Source of the DNA: Candidatus Bacteroides pullicola
GTDB taxonomy: Bacteria; Bacteroidota; Bacteroidia; Bacteroidales; Bacteroidaceae
NCBI GenBank assembly: GCA_019115825.1
Contig: DXCV01000048.1
Coordinates: 62,001 to 126,000 of the forward strand
Direction: 5' to 3'
DNA length: 64,000 nucleotides
The notes under the pieces are model-generated. The model was not told the DNA's origin, did no database searches, and saw only the letters and a program-made list of their open reading frames with translations. Made by a program: the position numbers and the translations under genes. This document shows positions 8,999-17,657 of the stretch, piece after piece (position 1 is the stretch's first letter; each line of letters starts with the position of its first letter).

Positions 8999-10084
8999 AT
9001 GAAAAAGAAACTATCCCTCATCTTACTGGCCGCCCTAACAGGCACGGCCCACATCCCCGCCGATGCCTGCACCGGCATCACCCTGAAGAGCCAGGACGGC
9101 CGGACCATCGTGGCCCGCACCATCGAATGGGGCGGCAGCGACCTGAATAGCCAATATGTTATCGTGCCGCGCGGCTACCGGCAACAGTCCTTCCTGCCCG
9201 GCGGCACAACGGACGGCATGAGCTTCACCGCCCGCTACGGCTATGTGGGCCTCTCCGTGGAGCAGGAACAGTTCGTGGCCGAAGGACTGAACGAAGCTGG
9301 TCTGTCCGCCGGACTGTTCTATTTCCCTGCCTACGGCCAATATGAGACATACGATCCCGCAGAGAAAGCAACTACCCTCGCCGACCTACAGCTGGTGGCC
9401 TATGTGCTGGGCGAATGTGCCACGGTGGACGAAGTGAAAGCCGCCGTGCAACGCGTCCACATCGTGCAGATTGACCCGCGTGCCTCGACCGTGCATTGGC
9501 GGTTCACCGACCCCTCCGGACATCAGATTGTACTGGAAATTGTGGAGGACGGCCAACTGCGTTTCTACGAGAATCCATTGGGCGTGCTGACCAACTCACC
9601 CGACCTGCCTTGGCACCTGACCAACCTGAACAACTACGTCAACCTCTTCCCCGGTTCGGCACCCGCCCGAAAGCTGGGCAGCGTGGAACTGAGGCAATTC
9701 GGCGCAGGCAGCGGTTTTCTCGGCCTGCCGGGTGACGTGACACCTCCCTCACGCTTCGTGCGTGCCGCCTTCTACCAAGCCACGGCTCCCCTACAGGCCA
9801 CGGCGGAAAAAGCCATCCTGCAAGGCTTCCAGATCCTGAACAACTTCGACATCCCCGTGGGCATCGAGTTTGCTGACGGCAAGATACCGGCCGACATCCC
9901 CAGCGCCACGCAATGGACCTCAGCCACGGACATGACGGGACGGCGCATCTACTTCCGCACGATGTACGACAGCCGCATCCGCTGCATCGACCTGAACAAC
10001 ATCGACTTCGCCCGGACCACGTACCAAGCCCAGCCGATGGACACGAAGAAAGAACAACCCATCCAACACATTGACATCAAATAG
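8999..10084 (+). CDS. Linear amide C-N hydrolase (choloylglycine hydrolase/penicillin V acylase family)
   Basis: Signal peptide then ADACTGITLKSQDGRTIVARTIEWGG (N-terminal nucleophile Cys); LTNSPDLPWHLTNL. Confidence 0.85.
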   Translation: MKKKLSLILLAALTGTAHIPADACTGITLKSQDGRTIVARTIEWGGSDLNSQYVIVPRGYRQQSFLPGGTTDGMSFTARYGYVGLSVEQEQFVAEGLNEAGLSAGLFYFPAYGQYETYDPAEKATTLADLQLVAYVLGECATVDEVKAAVQRVHIVQIDPRASTVHWRFTDPSGHQIVLEIVEDGQLRFYENPLGVLTNSPDLPWHLTNLNNYVNLFPGSAPARKLGSVELRQFGAGSGFLGLPGDVTPPSRFVRAAFYQATAPLQATAEKAILQGFQILNNFDIPVGIEFADGKIPADIPSATQWTSATDMTGRRIYFRTMYDSRIRCIDLNNIDFARTTYQAQPMDTKKEQPIQHIDIK

Positions 10085-10099
10085 TACGAAAACAAAGCA

Positions 10100-10156
10100 A
10101 GGCGCGGATCACGCGAATTACATACGGTATCTTTGTAATCCGCGCAATCCGCGCCT
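10100..10156. repeat. REP-like stem-loop element (GGCGCGGAT family), copy 1
   Basis: AGGCGCGGATCACGCGAATTAC ... GTAATCCGCGCAATCCGCGCCT; convergent intergenic, may act as terminator. Confidence 0.7.
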
Positions 10157-10175
10157 AATTCTATAGCCTCCGGAC

Positions 10176-12602
10176 TCAATATACGAAGCGCAACTCCGCG
10201 GCTTCGCCTTTCGCCAACTTCAGCTCAATCATCTCGTCAGAAAGCGTAGTGGCCTTGCCGCCGATGGTCACTGTGGCCTCCGTGGCTCCGGCGGGCATCC
10301 GGACAAGGAATGTACCCGGACAGAGCGCACGAACCGTAGCCTGCACGGCACGCCCTCCCTGCCAATCCAAATCGACAGACGCACCACCCCGTACCCTCAT
10401 GTGACGGAAACTGCCTTCATCCCAACTGTCCGGCAAGGCAGGCAGAAGGTGGATAAAGCCCTCGTGGCTCTGCAACAGCATCTCGCCGATGCCGGCCGTG
10501 CCGCCGTAATTGCCGTCTATCTGGAAAGGCGGATGCGCACAGAACAGGTTGGGGAAAGTGCCGCTGCCGTGCGCCCCGGTCTGCGGATCGACAGCAGGAT
10601 GCAGGAGGCTGCGGAACAGCTTCCACGCCCGGTTGCCGTCGCCCAGACGGGCCCAGAAGTTCATCTTCCACGCACGGCTCCAGCCGGTGGCCTCATCGCC
10701 ACGGCGGTTCAGCGTGACGCGGCAAGCCTCGGCCAATTCGGGTGTACGGAGGGGTGAGATGAGATTGGCGGGGTGCAACCCATAGAGGTGGGAGACGTGA
10801 CGGTGGTGTACATCCACCTCGCGATAATCCTCCAGCCACTCCTGCAAATAGCCTTCCTTGCTGACTTGCATCGGCGGGAACTGCTTCATGTCGGCTTCCA
10901 AGCGGGCAACCAAGTCGGCGTCGCGACCCAAGATGCGGGCAGCGGCGATGACATTGGTATACAGTTCGGTCAGCAGTTGCACGTCCATCGTGGGTCCCAT
11001 GCAGATGCTGACCGAATGCACGGTGTCGCCCGGCACGTAGAACGCATTCTCCGGCGAGGAAGTCGGTGCCGTGACCAACCAACCGTGGCGGGGTTCGCGC
11101 ACCGTGGTGGAAGCAAAGAACCGGGCAGCCCCCTTCAGGATGGGATAGATGCGCTCCAGGTAAGCCTTGTCCTGCGAATACTGGTAATGCTCCCACAGAT
11201 GGGCGCAGAGCCATGCCCCGCCCGTATTGGTAGCTCCCCACGAGGGATGCTCGCCGGGGGCGGTATAGTTCCAGACGTTGGTCATCATGTGCAACACCCA
11301 ACCTTCGGCGTCTTCACCATAAAAGGCACGGGCAGTCTCCTCGCCCGAGGGGATAAGGCGTTCCATCAGTGTGGTCAGCGGCTGGTAGAGTTCGGAGAGC
11401 CCGGCCTGCTCCAGCGGCCAATGGTTCATCTGGATATTGATATTGGTGTGGTAGTCACCGTTCCAAGGCGTGAGCACACCGTTGGCCCAAAGCCCCTGCA
11501 AATTGGGAGGCAAGGAGCCGGGACGCGTGCTGCTGATGAGGAGGTAGCGGCCATAGTTGTAATACAGGGCAGCCAAGCCGGGCACAGGACGGTCTGCGAA
11601 GCGCAAGAGGCGTTCGTTGGTGGGCAGGGCATCGTCCGGCGAGGCGGGCAAAGTGAGGGAGACGCGGTCGTAGAGGTCACGATGGGCAGCCATGTGGGAT
11701 TGCTCCATCCCGGACACTTCATCCACGGCTTTCAGCAGACTGTCGCACACCTCCACATAGCGGTCGCCGGAAAAGTCCGTACCTTCTGCCGCAAAGGAAG
11801 TCGTGGCGGACAGAATCAACCAGGCTTCCTGCCCTTCCTTCAAGGTAATGCCCTTCTCCGGGGAGATGCTCACGGCTCCACCTTTAGAAAGCAGATGCAT
11901 GGCCACGCGGTACTTCATGCCTTTCTTGCCGGGATTGCCGCTGGAGAGCTGGCCGCTCATCAGCAACACATCGCCATCAGCCGAAACCGTTGCTTGGGCC
12001 GCACGACTCAGGCGGGCCGAGAACGACAAGGCACCCGGACGGCTGGCCGTCAGCCGGACAAGCATGACGTCACGGTCGCGAGAGACGAAGTATGTCCGCC
12101 CATAGTCCACACCGCCCAACGTGAAGGAGGTATGCGCCACACCGTCGCGAAGGGAGAGGGAACGGACGTACTTCTCCGGACCGGATGACGCCGGATAAGA
12201 GAAGTCAATATCCAGGTCACCCAGCACTTGATAGGAGCCATAACGGCCATCGGTTTCCTGCTTCTTGGGGACGAAGCTGCGGTACATCAGTTCCTGCGCC
12301 TCCAGGTTCTTGCCCTCGAAGAGCAGTTGACGGATGGCGGGCAGGCTCTTGGAAGCCTCGGGATTGCGATAGTCGGATTCCGAGCCGCTCCACAAGGAAA
12401 TTTCATTCAAGACAATATGTTCACGGTCTACTCCCCCATCGGGCATCATGCCCAAGCGGCCATTGCCCAAGGGAAGGGTTTCCTCCCAGATGGAGGCGGG
12501 GGCGGTGTACCACAGACGATGGTTGCAAGTGTCCGTCGGAGCAGTGGCAGCCATTGAGAAAAGGGGAAGCCACGCACAAAGAAAGGTTATCAGGGATTTC
12601 AT
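10176..12602 (-). CDS. GH95 family alpha-L-fucosidase
   Basis: LWYTAPASIWEETLPLGNGRLGMMPDGGVDREHIVLNEISLWSG; PPNLQGLWANG; DGNYGGTAGIGEMLLQS. Confidence 0.9.
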   Translation of the reverse strand: MKSLITFLCAWLPLFSMAATAPTDTCNHRLWYTAPASIWEETLPLGNGRLGMMPDGGVDREHIVLNEISLWSGSESDYRNPEASKSLPAIRQLLFEGKNLEAQELMYRSFVPKKQETDGRYGSYQVLGDLDIDFSYPASSGPEKYVRSLSLRDGVAHTSFTLGGVDYGRTYFVSRDRDVMLVRLTASRPGALSFSARLSRAAQATVSADGDVLLMSGQLSSGNPGKKGMKYRVAMHLLSKGGAVSISPEKGITLKEGQEAWLILSATTSFAAEGTDFSGDRYVEVCDSLLKAVDEVSGMEQSHMAAHRDLYDRVSLTLPASPDDALPTNERLLRFADRPVPGLAALYYNYGRYLLISSTRPGSLPPNLQGLWANGVLTPWNGDYHTNINIQMNHWPLEQAGLSELYQPLTTLMERLIPSGEETARAFYGEDAEGWVLHMMTNVWNYTAPGEHPSWGATNTGGAWLCAHLWEHYQYSQDKAYLERIYPILKGAARFFASTTVREPRHGWLVTAPTSSPENAFYVPGDTVHSVSICMGPTMDVQLLTELYTNVIAAARILGRDADLVARLEADMKQFPPMQVSKEGYLQEWLEDYREVDVHHRHVSHLYGLHPANLISPLRTPELAEACRVTLNRRGDEATGWSRAWKMNFWARLGDGNRAWKLFRSLLHPAVDPQTGAHGSGTFPNLFCAHPPFQIDGNYGGTAGIGEMLLQSHEGFIHLLPALPDSWDEGSFRHMRVRGGASVDLDWQGGRAVQATVRALCPGTFLVRMPAGATEATVTIGGKATTLSDEMIELKLAKGEAAELRFVY

Positions 12603-12628
12603 AAACAGGCGTATATTATTAAAAGGTA

Positions 12629-14848
12629 TTACATCAGTTCGAACGTCACCGTGCCGCGGATGTCCGTGGACGAAGCACCGACATAGACCTTGAACTTGCC
12701 CGGCTCGGCCGTCCACTGCCCGGCCTTGTCGTCATAGAACTTCAGGTCGTCGGGCGTGAGGGTGAAGGAGACGGTCTTTTCCTCGCCCGGCTGGAGTAGA
12801 ATCTTGTCGAAGTGCTTCAGCTCCTTCTGCGGACGGAGCACGCTGCATTTCTCGTCGCCCACGTAGAGCTGGACGATTTCCTTGCCGGCCACGCTGCCGG
12901 TGTTCTTCACGGGCACGGTGAGGGTCAACGAGCCATCGGCCTCCATCTTCTTGGCGGAGAGGACGGGCTTGCCATACTCGAAGGTGGTGTAGCTCAAGCC
13001 ATGACCGAAGGAGAAGAGGGCCGGAATCTTCTTCGTGTCGTGCCAACGATAGCCCACAAGGATGTCTTCCTTATATTCCTCCCGGATGCTGTCGCCGGGA
13101 TAGGCCATCTCGTCAAAGGCATGGGCGGCACAGTCCGTCAGCTTGGCGGGGAAGGAGAAGGGCAGCTTGCCGCTGGGGCAAACGGCACCGCTCATCACGT
13201 CGGTCAGAGAGCGTCCGCCCATTGAGCCGAGATACCAACCCTGCACGATGGCGGGCACCTTGTCCACCCAAGGCATCTCCACGGCATTGCCGGTGAGGAG
13301 CACCAATACCAGGTTGGGATTGACGGCCTGGATTTCTTCAATCAACTCGTCTTGGCCGAAAGGCAGGCCATACTCCAAGCGGTCGCCGCCCTCGCAGTCC
13401 TGGAAATGGTTCTTGTTCAAGCCACCGACCACGATGACCAAGTCGGCTTCCTTGGCCATAGCGACAGCCTCGGTACGCAGGGAATCCACCACGTTTTGGG
13501 GAATCTCCTCAATCTGGCCGTACATCGGGCGGCCGGCGGCATAGCCCTGGGCAAACTGCACCTTGTCGCCATACAGCTCGCGCAGGCCGTCCAGCGGGGA
13601 CACCATGTCCTTCACCTTCAGCTCGGAGGATCCGCCGCCCTGGTTCAGCAGGCGCACGGCGTTGTCGCCCACCACGAGGATGCGGTCATACTTGGAAGCA
13701 TCAATGGGCAGCAGGGGATTGCCTTTCTTCGCCACGGGCGCATTCTTCAGTAGGACAATGCCTTCGTTGCCAATCTCGCGGGCGGCGGCATAGTGCTCGT
13801 CCGTGCAGATGGAGCCGTAGGGTTTGTGGCGGTTCATGGCGGTGCGGAAGATGAGGCGCAGGATGCGCGTGGCTTTGTCATCGACCGTAGACACAGGCAC
13901 CTTGCCTTCCTTCAGCATATTGAGGTAGGCATCGGCCATGTAATAATCGTTGTAGCCGAAGGCACTTTCCGACGTCAGGCCGTTGGTGTACGAACCCATC
14001 TCCACGTCCAGTCCGTTGACGGCGGCCTCATACGTGTCGTGCGCACCGCCCCAGTCGGTAACAACCACACCGTCGAAGCCCCAGTCGCCCTTCAGAATCT
14101 TCTGGAGCAGCAGCTCGTGGTGGCAACAGTGCTGGCCGCGGAATTTATTGTAAGCGCCCATGATGGTCCACGCGCCACCCTCTTGCACGGCAGCCTTGAA
14201 GGCGGGCAGATAGAGTTCGTAGAGGGCACGGTCGCTGGCCTGCACGTCGATGTGTCCGCGCCACAGTTCCTGGTTGTTCAAGGCATAGTGTTTCACGCTG
14301 ACGGCCACGCCGTTCTTCTGCACCTCCCGGATGTAGGGCACGCACATCACGCTGGCCAGGTAGGGGTCTTCGCCCATGTACTCAAAGTTGCGCCCGTTCA
14401 GCGGCGTGCGGTAGATGTTGACGCCGGGGCCGAGCAACACGTCCTTCTCGCGGTAGACGGCTTCCTCGCCGATGGCCTTGCCATACTTGGCGGACATCTC
14501 GGGATTCCACGTGGCGGCCAGGCAGGTCAGGGCGGGGAAAGCGGTGATGCTGTCGTTGGTCTGGTTGGCATAGCCCCAGTCGTTCCAGTTGATTTCGGCA
14601 CGCACGCCGTGGGGGCCGTCGCTCCACCACAGTTCGGGAATGCCCAGGCGGGGCACGCCGGAGCTGGCAAACTTGCCGTAGGCGTGGCACAAGGCCACTT
14701 TCTCTTCCAGCGTCATGCGGCTGAGGGCATCCTGCACCCGCTCTTCGATGGGTTTCGTGTCATCCAGATACACCGGCGTCTGGGCTGACAGGCTGCCTGC
14801 TGCCATGAGCGCGGCACAGGCAAAGGTGGTAAAGAGTTTGTTTCTCAT
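12629..14848 (-). CDS. GH3 family beta-glucosidase/xylosidase-like enzyme with FnIII-like C-terminus
   Basis: DALSRMTLEEKVALCHAYG; VTDWGGAHDTYEAAVNGLDVEMG; FSFGHGLSYTTFEYG. Confidence 0.9.
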   Translation of the reverse strand: MRNKLFTTFACAALMAAGSLSAQTPVYLDDTKPIEERVQDALSRMTLEEKVALCHAYGKFASSGVPRLGIPELWWSDGPHGVRAEINWNDWGYANQTNDSITAFPALTCLAATWNPEMSAKYGKAIGEEAVYREKDVLLGPGVNIYRTPLNGRNFEYMGEDPYLASVMCVPYIREVQKNGVAVSVKHYALNNQELWRGHIDVQASDRALYELYLPAFKAAVQEGGAWTIMGAYNKFRGQHCCHHELLLQKILKGDWGFDGVVVTDWGGAHDTYEAAVNGLDVEMGSYTNGLTSESAFGYNDYYMADAYLNMLKEGKVPVSTVDDKATRILRLIFRTAMNRHKPYGSICTDEHYAAAREIGNEGIVLLKNAPVAKKGNPLLPIDASKYDRILVVGDNAVRLLNQGGGSSELKVKDMVSPLDGLRELYGDKVQFAQGYAAGRPMYGQIEEIPQNVVDSLRTEAVAMAKEADLVIVVGGLNKNHFQDCEGGDRLEYGLPFGQDELIEEIQAVNPNLVLVLLTGNAVEMPWVDKVPAIVQGWYLGSMGGRSLTDVMSGAVCPSGKLPFSFPAKLTDCAAHAFDEMAYPGDSIREEYKEDILVGYRWHDTKKIPALFSFGHGLSYTTFEYGKPVLSAKKMEADGSLTLTVPVKNTGSVAGKEIVQLYVGDEKCSVLRPQKELKHFDKILLQPGEEKTVSFTLTPDDLKFYDDKAGQWTAEPGKFKVYVGASSTDIRGTVTFELM

Positions 14849-14887
14849 AATTGATGGTTTATTGCAATGAATTGGATACTAAGGAAA

Positions 14888-14993
14888 GGAATCAATGGCA
14901 TTGATTCCATAAAAAGGTGGCACCTTTTTATGAAAGAGGTGGCACCTCTTTATAGAAAAGGTGGCACCTTTAATAGGCAAAGGTCGTACCTTT
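14888..14993. repeat. Array of five 22-bp-period dyads (AAAGGTG/CACCTTT and AATCAATG/CATTGATT modules), array 1
   Basis: GGAATCAATGGCATTGATTCC, CATAAAAAGGTGGCACCTTTTTATG, AAAGAGGTGGCACCTCTTT, AAAGGTGGCACCTTT, AAAGGTCGTACCTTT; centres 14898, 14920, 14942, 14964, 14986. Confidence 0.9.
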
Positions 14994-15020
14994 GTTCGTC
15001 GATGCATCAGCTTATACCTG

Positions 15021-17543
15021 TCAATCGGCGTTCAAGGTGGTGCCGGCTTCCTGCAATCCGTCGGCCGTGGCCTTCAGGTTGATGGAGCCGCCCTCGCCAT
15101 TGTTCTGTATCACCACGAGACACTTGCCGTAGAAAGCCTTGCGGTGGTTGGCCTTGAAGCGCTCCATGGAGACGGGGCTGCCGTTGTCCACGCCGGCAAT
15201 GAAGCCCGCGCCCTGCACGTCGAAGGTCACGTCGTTCTCCGCCCACGGACAGAGGTTGCCGTCCTTGTCGAGGATTTCCACGGTGACAAAACTCAGATCG
15301 CGGCCATCGGCGTGGATGGACGCGCGGTCGGGCGTCAGGCGGATTTGGGCGGGTTCGCCGGCGGTATGGATTTCCTGCTCGGCCACCACTTGCCCACCGC
15401 GGCGCGAAACGGCTTTCACCGTGCCGGACCGATAGGTGACGCGCCAGCTGACGTGGAAGTCGTCCTTGCCCTTGCTGCGCACGCCCTGGGACTGCCCGTT
15501 GACGAAGAGTTCCACCTCGTCGGCGTTGTTGTAGTAGGCCCAGAGGTCTATCTCCTGGCCTTCCTTCCAGTTCCAATGCGGGAAGAGGTGCAGGACGGTC
15601 TTGTCGGGCCGCCACTCGCTCTGGTACATGTAATAAATGTCCTTGGGGAATCCGGCCAGGTCGATGACGCCGAAGTAGGAGCTGCGCGCGGGCCAGCCGT
15701 AGGGCGTGGGCTCGCCGATGTAGTCGAAGCCGGTCCAGATGTATTGGCCGGAGATGAAGTCGTTGTTCTTCACGTGGCGCAGGGTGCCTTCGTGGGTATT
15801 GCCCCAAGGCACGTGGCAGTTGTCGTAGGACGAGCACGAGAAGGATTCGTCATAGAAGGGTATGTCCCAACGGGAAGGCCAGATGTACATCGAGTCGCTG
15901 GGCATCCGGTAGTAGCCGCGGGTCATCAGGGCGGAAATGCTCTCCGTGATGATGAAGGGCTTGCCGGGGAAATTCTGCGGCACGCCGGCAAACCAGTCGT
16001 CGTGGTAGTTGAAGCCGATGATGTCCAACGCACCCGAGCGGAACAGGTGGTTGCCGGGATTCGGCTCGTTGCAACCGGCGGTGACGGGGCGCGTGGGGTC
16101 GAGGGCACGGGTCATGTCGGCCAGTTTCTTGGTCAGCAGGGAGTTGACGGACAGTTCGCCGCCTTCCTGGGCCAGCATGTCGGCGCTATGGCCGAAGTTC
16201 AGGATGAGGTTGGCCTCGGCCAGGCTGAGGGTGTCGGCCTTGGCGTCGCTCCACTGCTCCAGCACCTCGTTGCCGATGCTCCACATGAAGATGGAGGGAT
16301 GGTTGCGGTCGCGCATCACGAGGTCGGTCAGGTCGCGTTCGTGCCATTCATTGAAGTAGCGGGAATAGTCGTGCGCGGTCTTCTTCTTGCGCCACATGTC
16401 GAAGGTCTCGTCCATCACGATGAAGCCCATGCGGTCGCAGAGGTCCAGCAGCTCCGGGGCGGGCGGGTTGTGCGAGCAGCGGACGCCGTTGCACCCCATC
16501 TCTTTCAGGATTTCCAACTGGCGCTCCAAGGCACGGACATTGACGGCCGCACCCAGGCAGCCCAAGTCGTGGTGCATGCAGACACCGTTAATCTTCATCG
16601 GTTTCCCGTTGAGCGAGAAGCCCTTCTGCGCATCGAAGCTGAAGTAGCGGAAGCCGAACGGAGTGACATACGTGTCCACCACTTGGCCGTCGGCCAGCAG
16701 GGTGGTCTTCACGTCATAGAGGTAGGGACACTCCACGCTCCACAGTTCGGGCGAGGGGACCTCCGCTTGTTGCAGGGTCTCGGTCAGGGTGTCGGCCTTG
16801 GCGGTCACGACGGCGGGGTCAAGGGTGACGACGGTCTTGCCTTGGGCATCCACCAGCTCGGTGCGGAGTTCCAAGGTGGCATCGGCCTCCTGCGTGTTCT
16901 CCACCGTGGTGCGGACAGTCAGTCGGGCACCTTCCTCGGAGACGTTCTCGGCCGTGACATACGTGCCCCATTGGGCCACATGCACGGGATTGAGCTTGGT
17001 GAGCCATACGTTACGGTAGATGCCGCAACCGGAATACCAGCGGGAGTTGGGCTGCTCGGCATTGTCCACGCGGACGGCCACCACGTTCTCACCGCCCCAG
17101 TTGAGGTAGGGCGTCAGGTCGTAGCGGAAGGAGATGTAGCCGTAGGGGCGTGTGCCCAGCTTATGGCCGTTGATGTAGACGGTAGAGTTCATGTACACGC
17201 CGTCAAAGTCGATGTAGAAGCATTTGCCCTCGTCGGCCTTGTCCACGGTGAAGGTCTTGCGATACCAGCCGATGCCGCCGGGCAGGGCCCCGCCGCCCGT
17301 GCCGGAGGGATTGTCCTTGCTGAAGTCGCCCTCGATGGCCCAATCGTGGGGCAGATTCAAGCGTCGCCAGCCCGAATCATCGTAAGCAGGCTGCGCGGCA
17401 GCAGTGTCGTCCGCCAGACGGAATGTCCAGTCGGCGGTGAAGTCCTGGCTGCGTGTGTTGGCCGCCTTGTCGGCAGACGGAGTGCAAGCCACCGTTCCAG
17501 CCAGCAGCAGACAGGAGAGAGATAAAGTGATGAGAGATTTCAT
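15021..17543 (-). CDS. GH2 family beta-galactosidase-like lipoprotein
   Basis: Lipobox LLLAGTVAC; WRRLNLPHDWAIEGDF; HDLGCLGAAVNVRALERQLEILKEMGCNGVRCSHNPP. Confidence 0.9.
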   Translation of the reverse strand: MKSLITLSLSCLLLAGTVACTPSADKAANTRSQDFTADWTFRLADDTAAAQPAYDDSGWRRLNLPHDWAIEGDFSKDNPSGTGGGALPGGIGWYRKTFTVDKADEGKCFYIDFDGVYMNSTVYINGHKLGTRPYGYISFRYDLTPYLNWGGENVVAVRVDNAEQPNSRWYSGCGIYRNVWLTKLNPVHVAQWGTYVTAENVSEEGARLTVRTTVENTQEADATLELRTELVDAQGKTVVTLDPAVVTAKADTLTETLQQAEVPSPELWSVECPYLYDVKTTLLADGQVVDTYVTPFGFRYFSFDAQKGFSLNGKPMKINGVCMHHDLGCLGAAVNVRALERQLEILKEMGCNGVRCSHNPPAPELLDLCDRMGFIVMDETFDMWRKKKTAHDYSRYFNEWHERDLTDLVMRDRNHPSIFMWSIGNEVLEQWSDAKADTLSLAEANLILNFGHSADMLAQEGGELSVNSLLTKKLADMTRALDPTRPVTAGCNEPNPGNHLFRSGALDIIGFNYHDDWFAGVPQNFPGKPFIITESISALMTRGYYRMPSDSMYIWPSRWDIPFYDESFSCSSYDNCHVPWGNTHEGTLRHVKNNDFISGQYIWTGFDYIGEPTPYGWPARSSYFGVIDLAGFPKDIYYMYQSEWRPDKTVLHLFPHWNWKEGQEIDLWAYYNNADEVELFVNGQSQGVRSKGKDDFHVSWRVTYRSGTVKAVSRRGGQVVAEQEIHTAGEPAQIRLTPDRASIHADGRDLSFVTVEILDKDGNLCPWAENDVTFDVQGAGFIAGVDNGSPVSMERFKANHRKAFYGKCLVVIQNNGEGGSINLKATADGLQEAGTTLNAD

Positions 17544-17572
17544 AATTGGAGATTGTTCTTAATTATAAAAGG

Positions 17573-17639
17573 AGGCGCGGATTACGCGGATTTACGCAGG
17601 TTAGTTCATCTATCCATGGAATCCGCGCAATCCGCGCCT
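17573..17639. repeat. REP-like stem-loop element, copy 2
   Basis: AGGCGCGGATTACGCGGATT ... AATCCGCGCAATCCGCGCCT. Confidence 0.75.
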
Positions 17640-17657
17640 GAATTCAAGTAGTTTTCA

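Noticed and set aside
6301-9123. 940-aa minus-strand ORF opposite the 5701-8283 gene and neighbours
   Set aside because: Antisense shadow ORF from GC-rich codon bias (few TTA/CTA/TCA codons in the sense strand). It crosses several sense genes and has low-complexity, family-free sequence.
14888-14993. CRISPR array
   Set aside because: Units are internally palindromic, contiguous at 22 bp without unique spacers of usual size, and no cas genes are present.
14961-17525. 854-aa plus-strand ORF
   Set aside because: Mirror of the GH2 gene on the opposite strand; the minus-strand product is an unmistakable GH2 protein.
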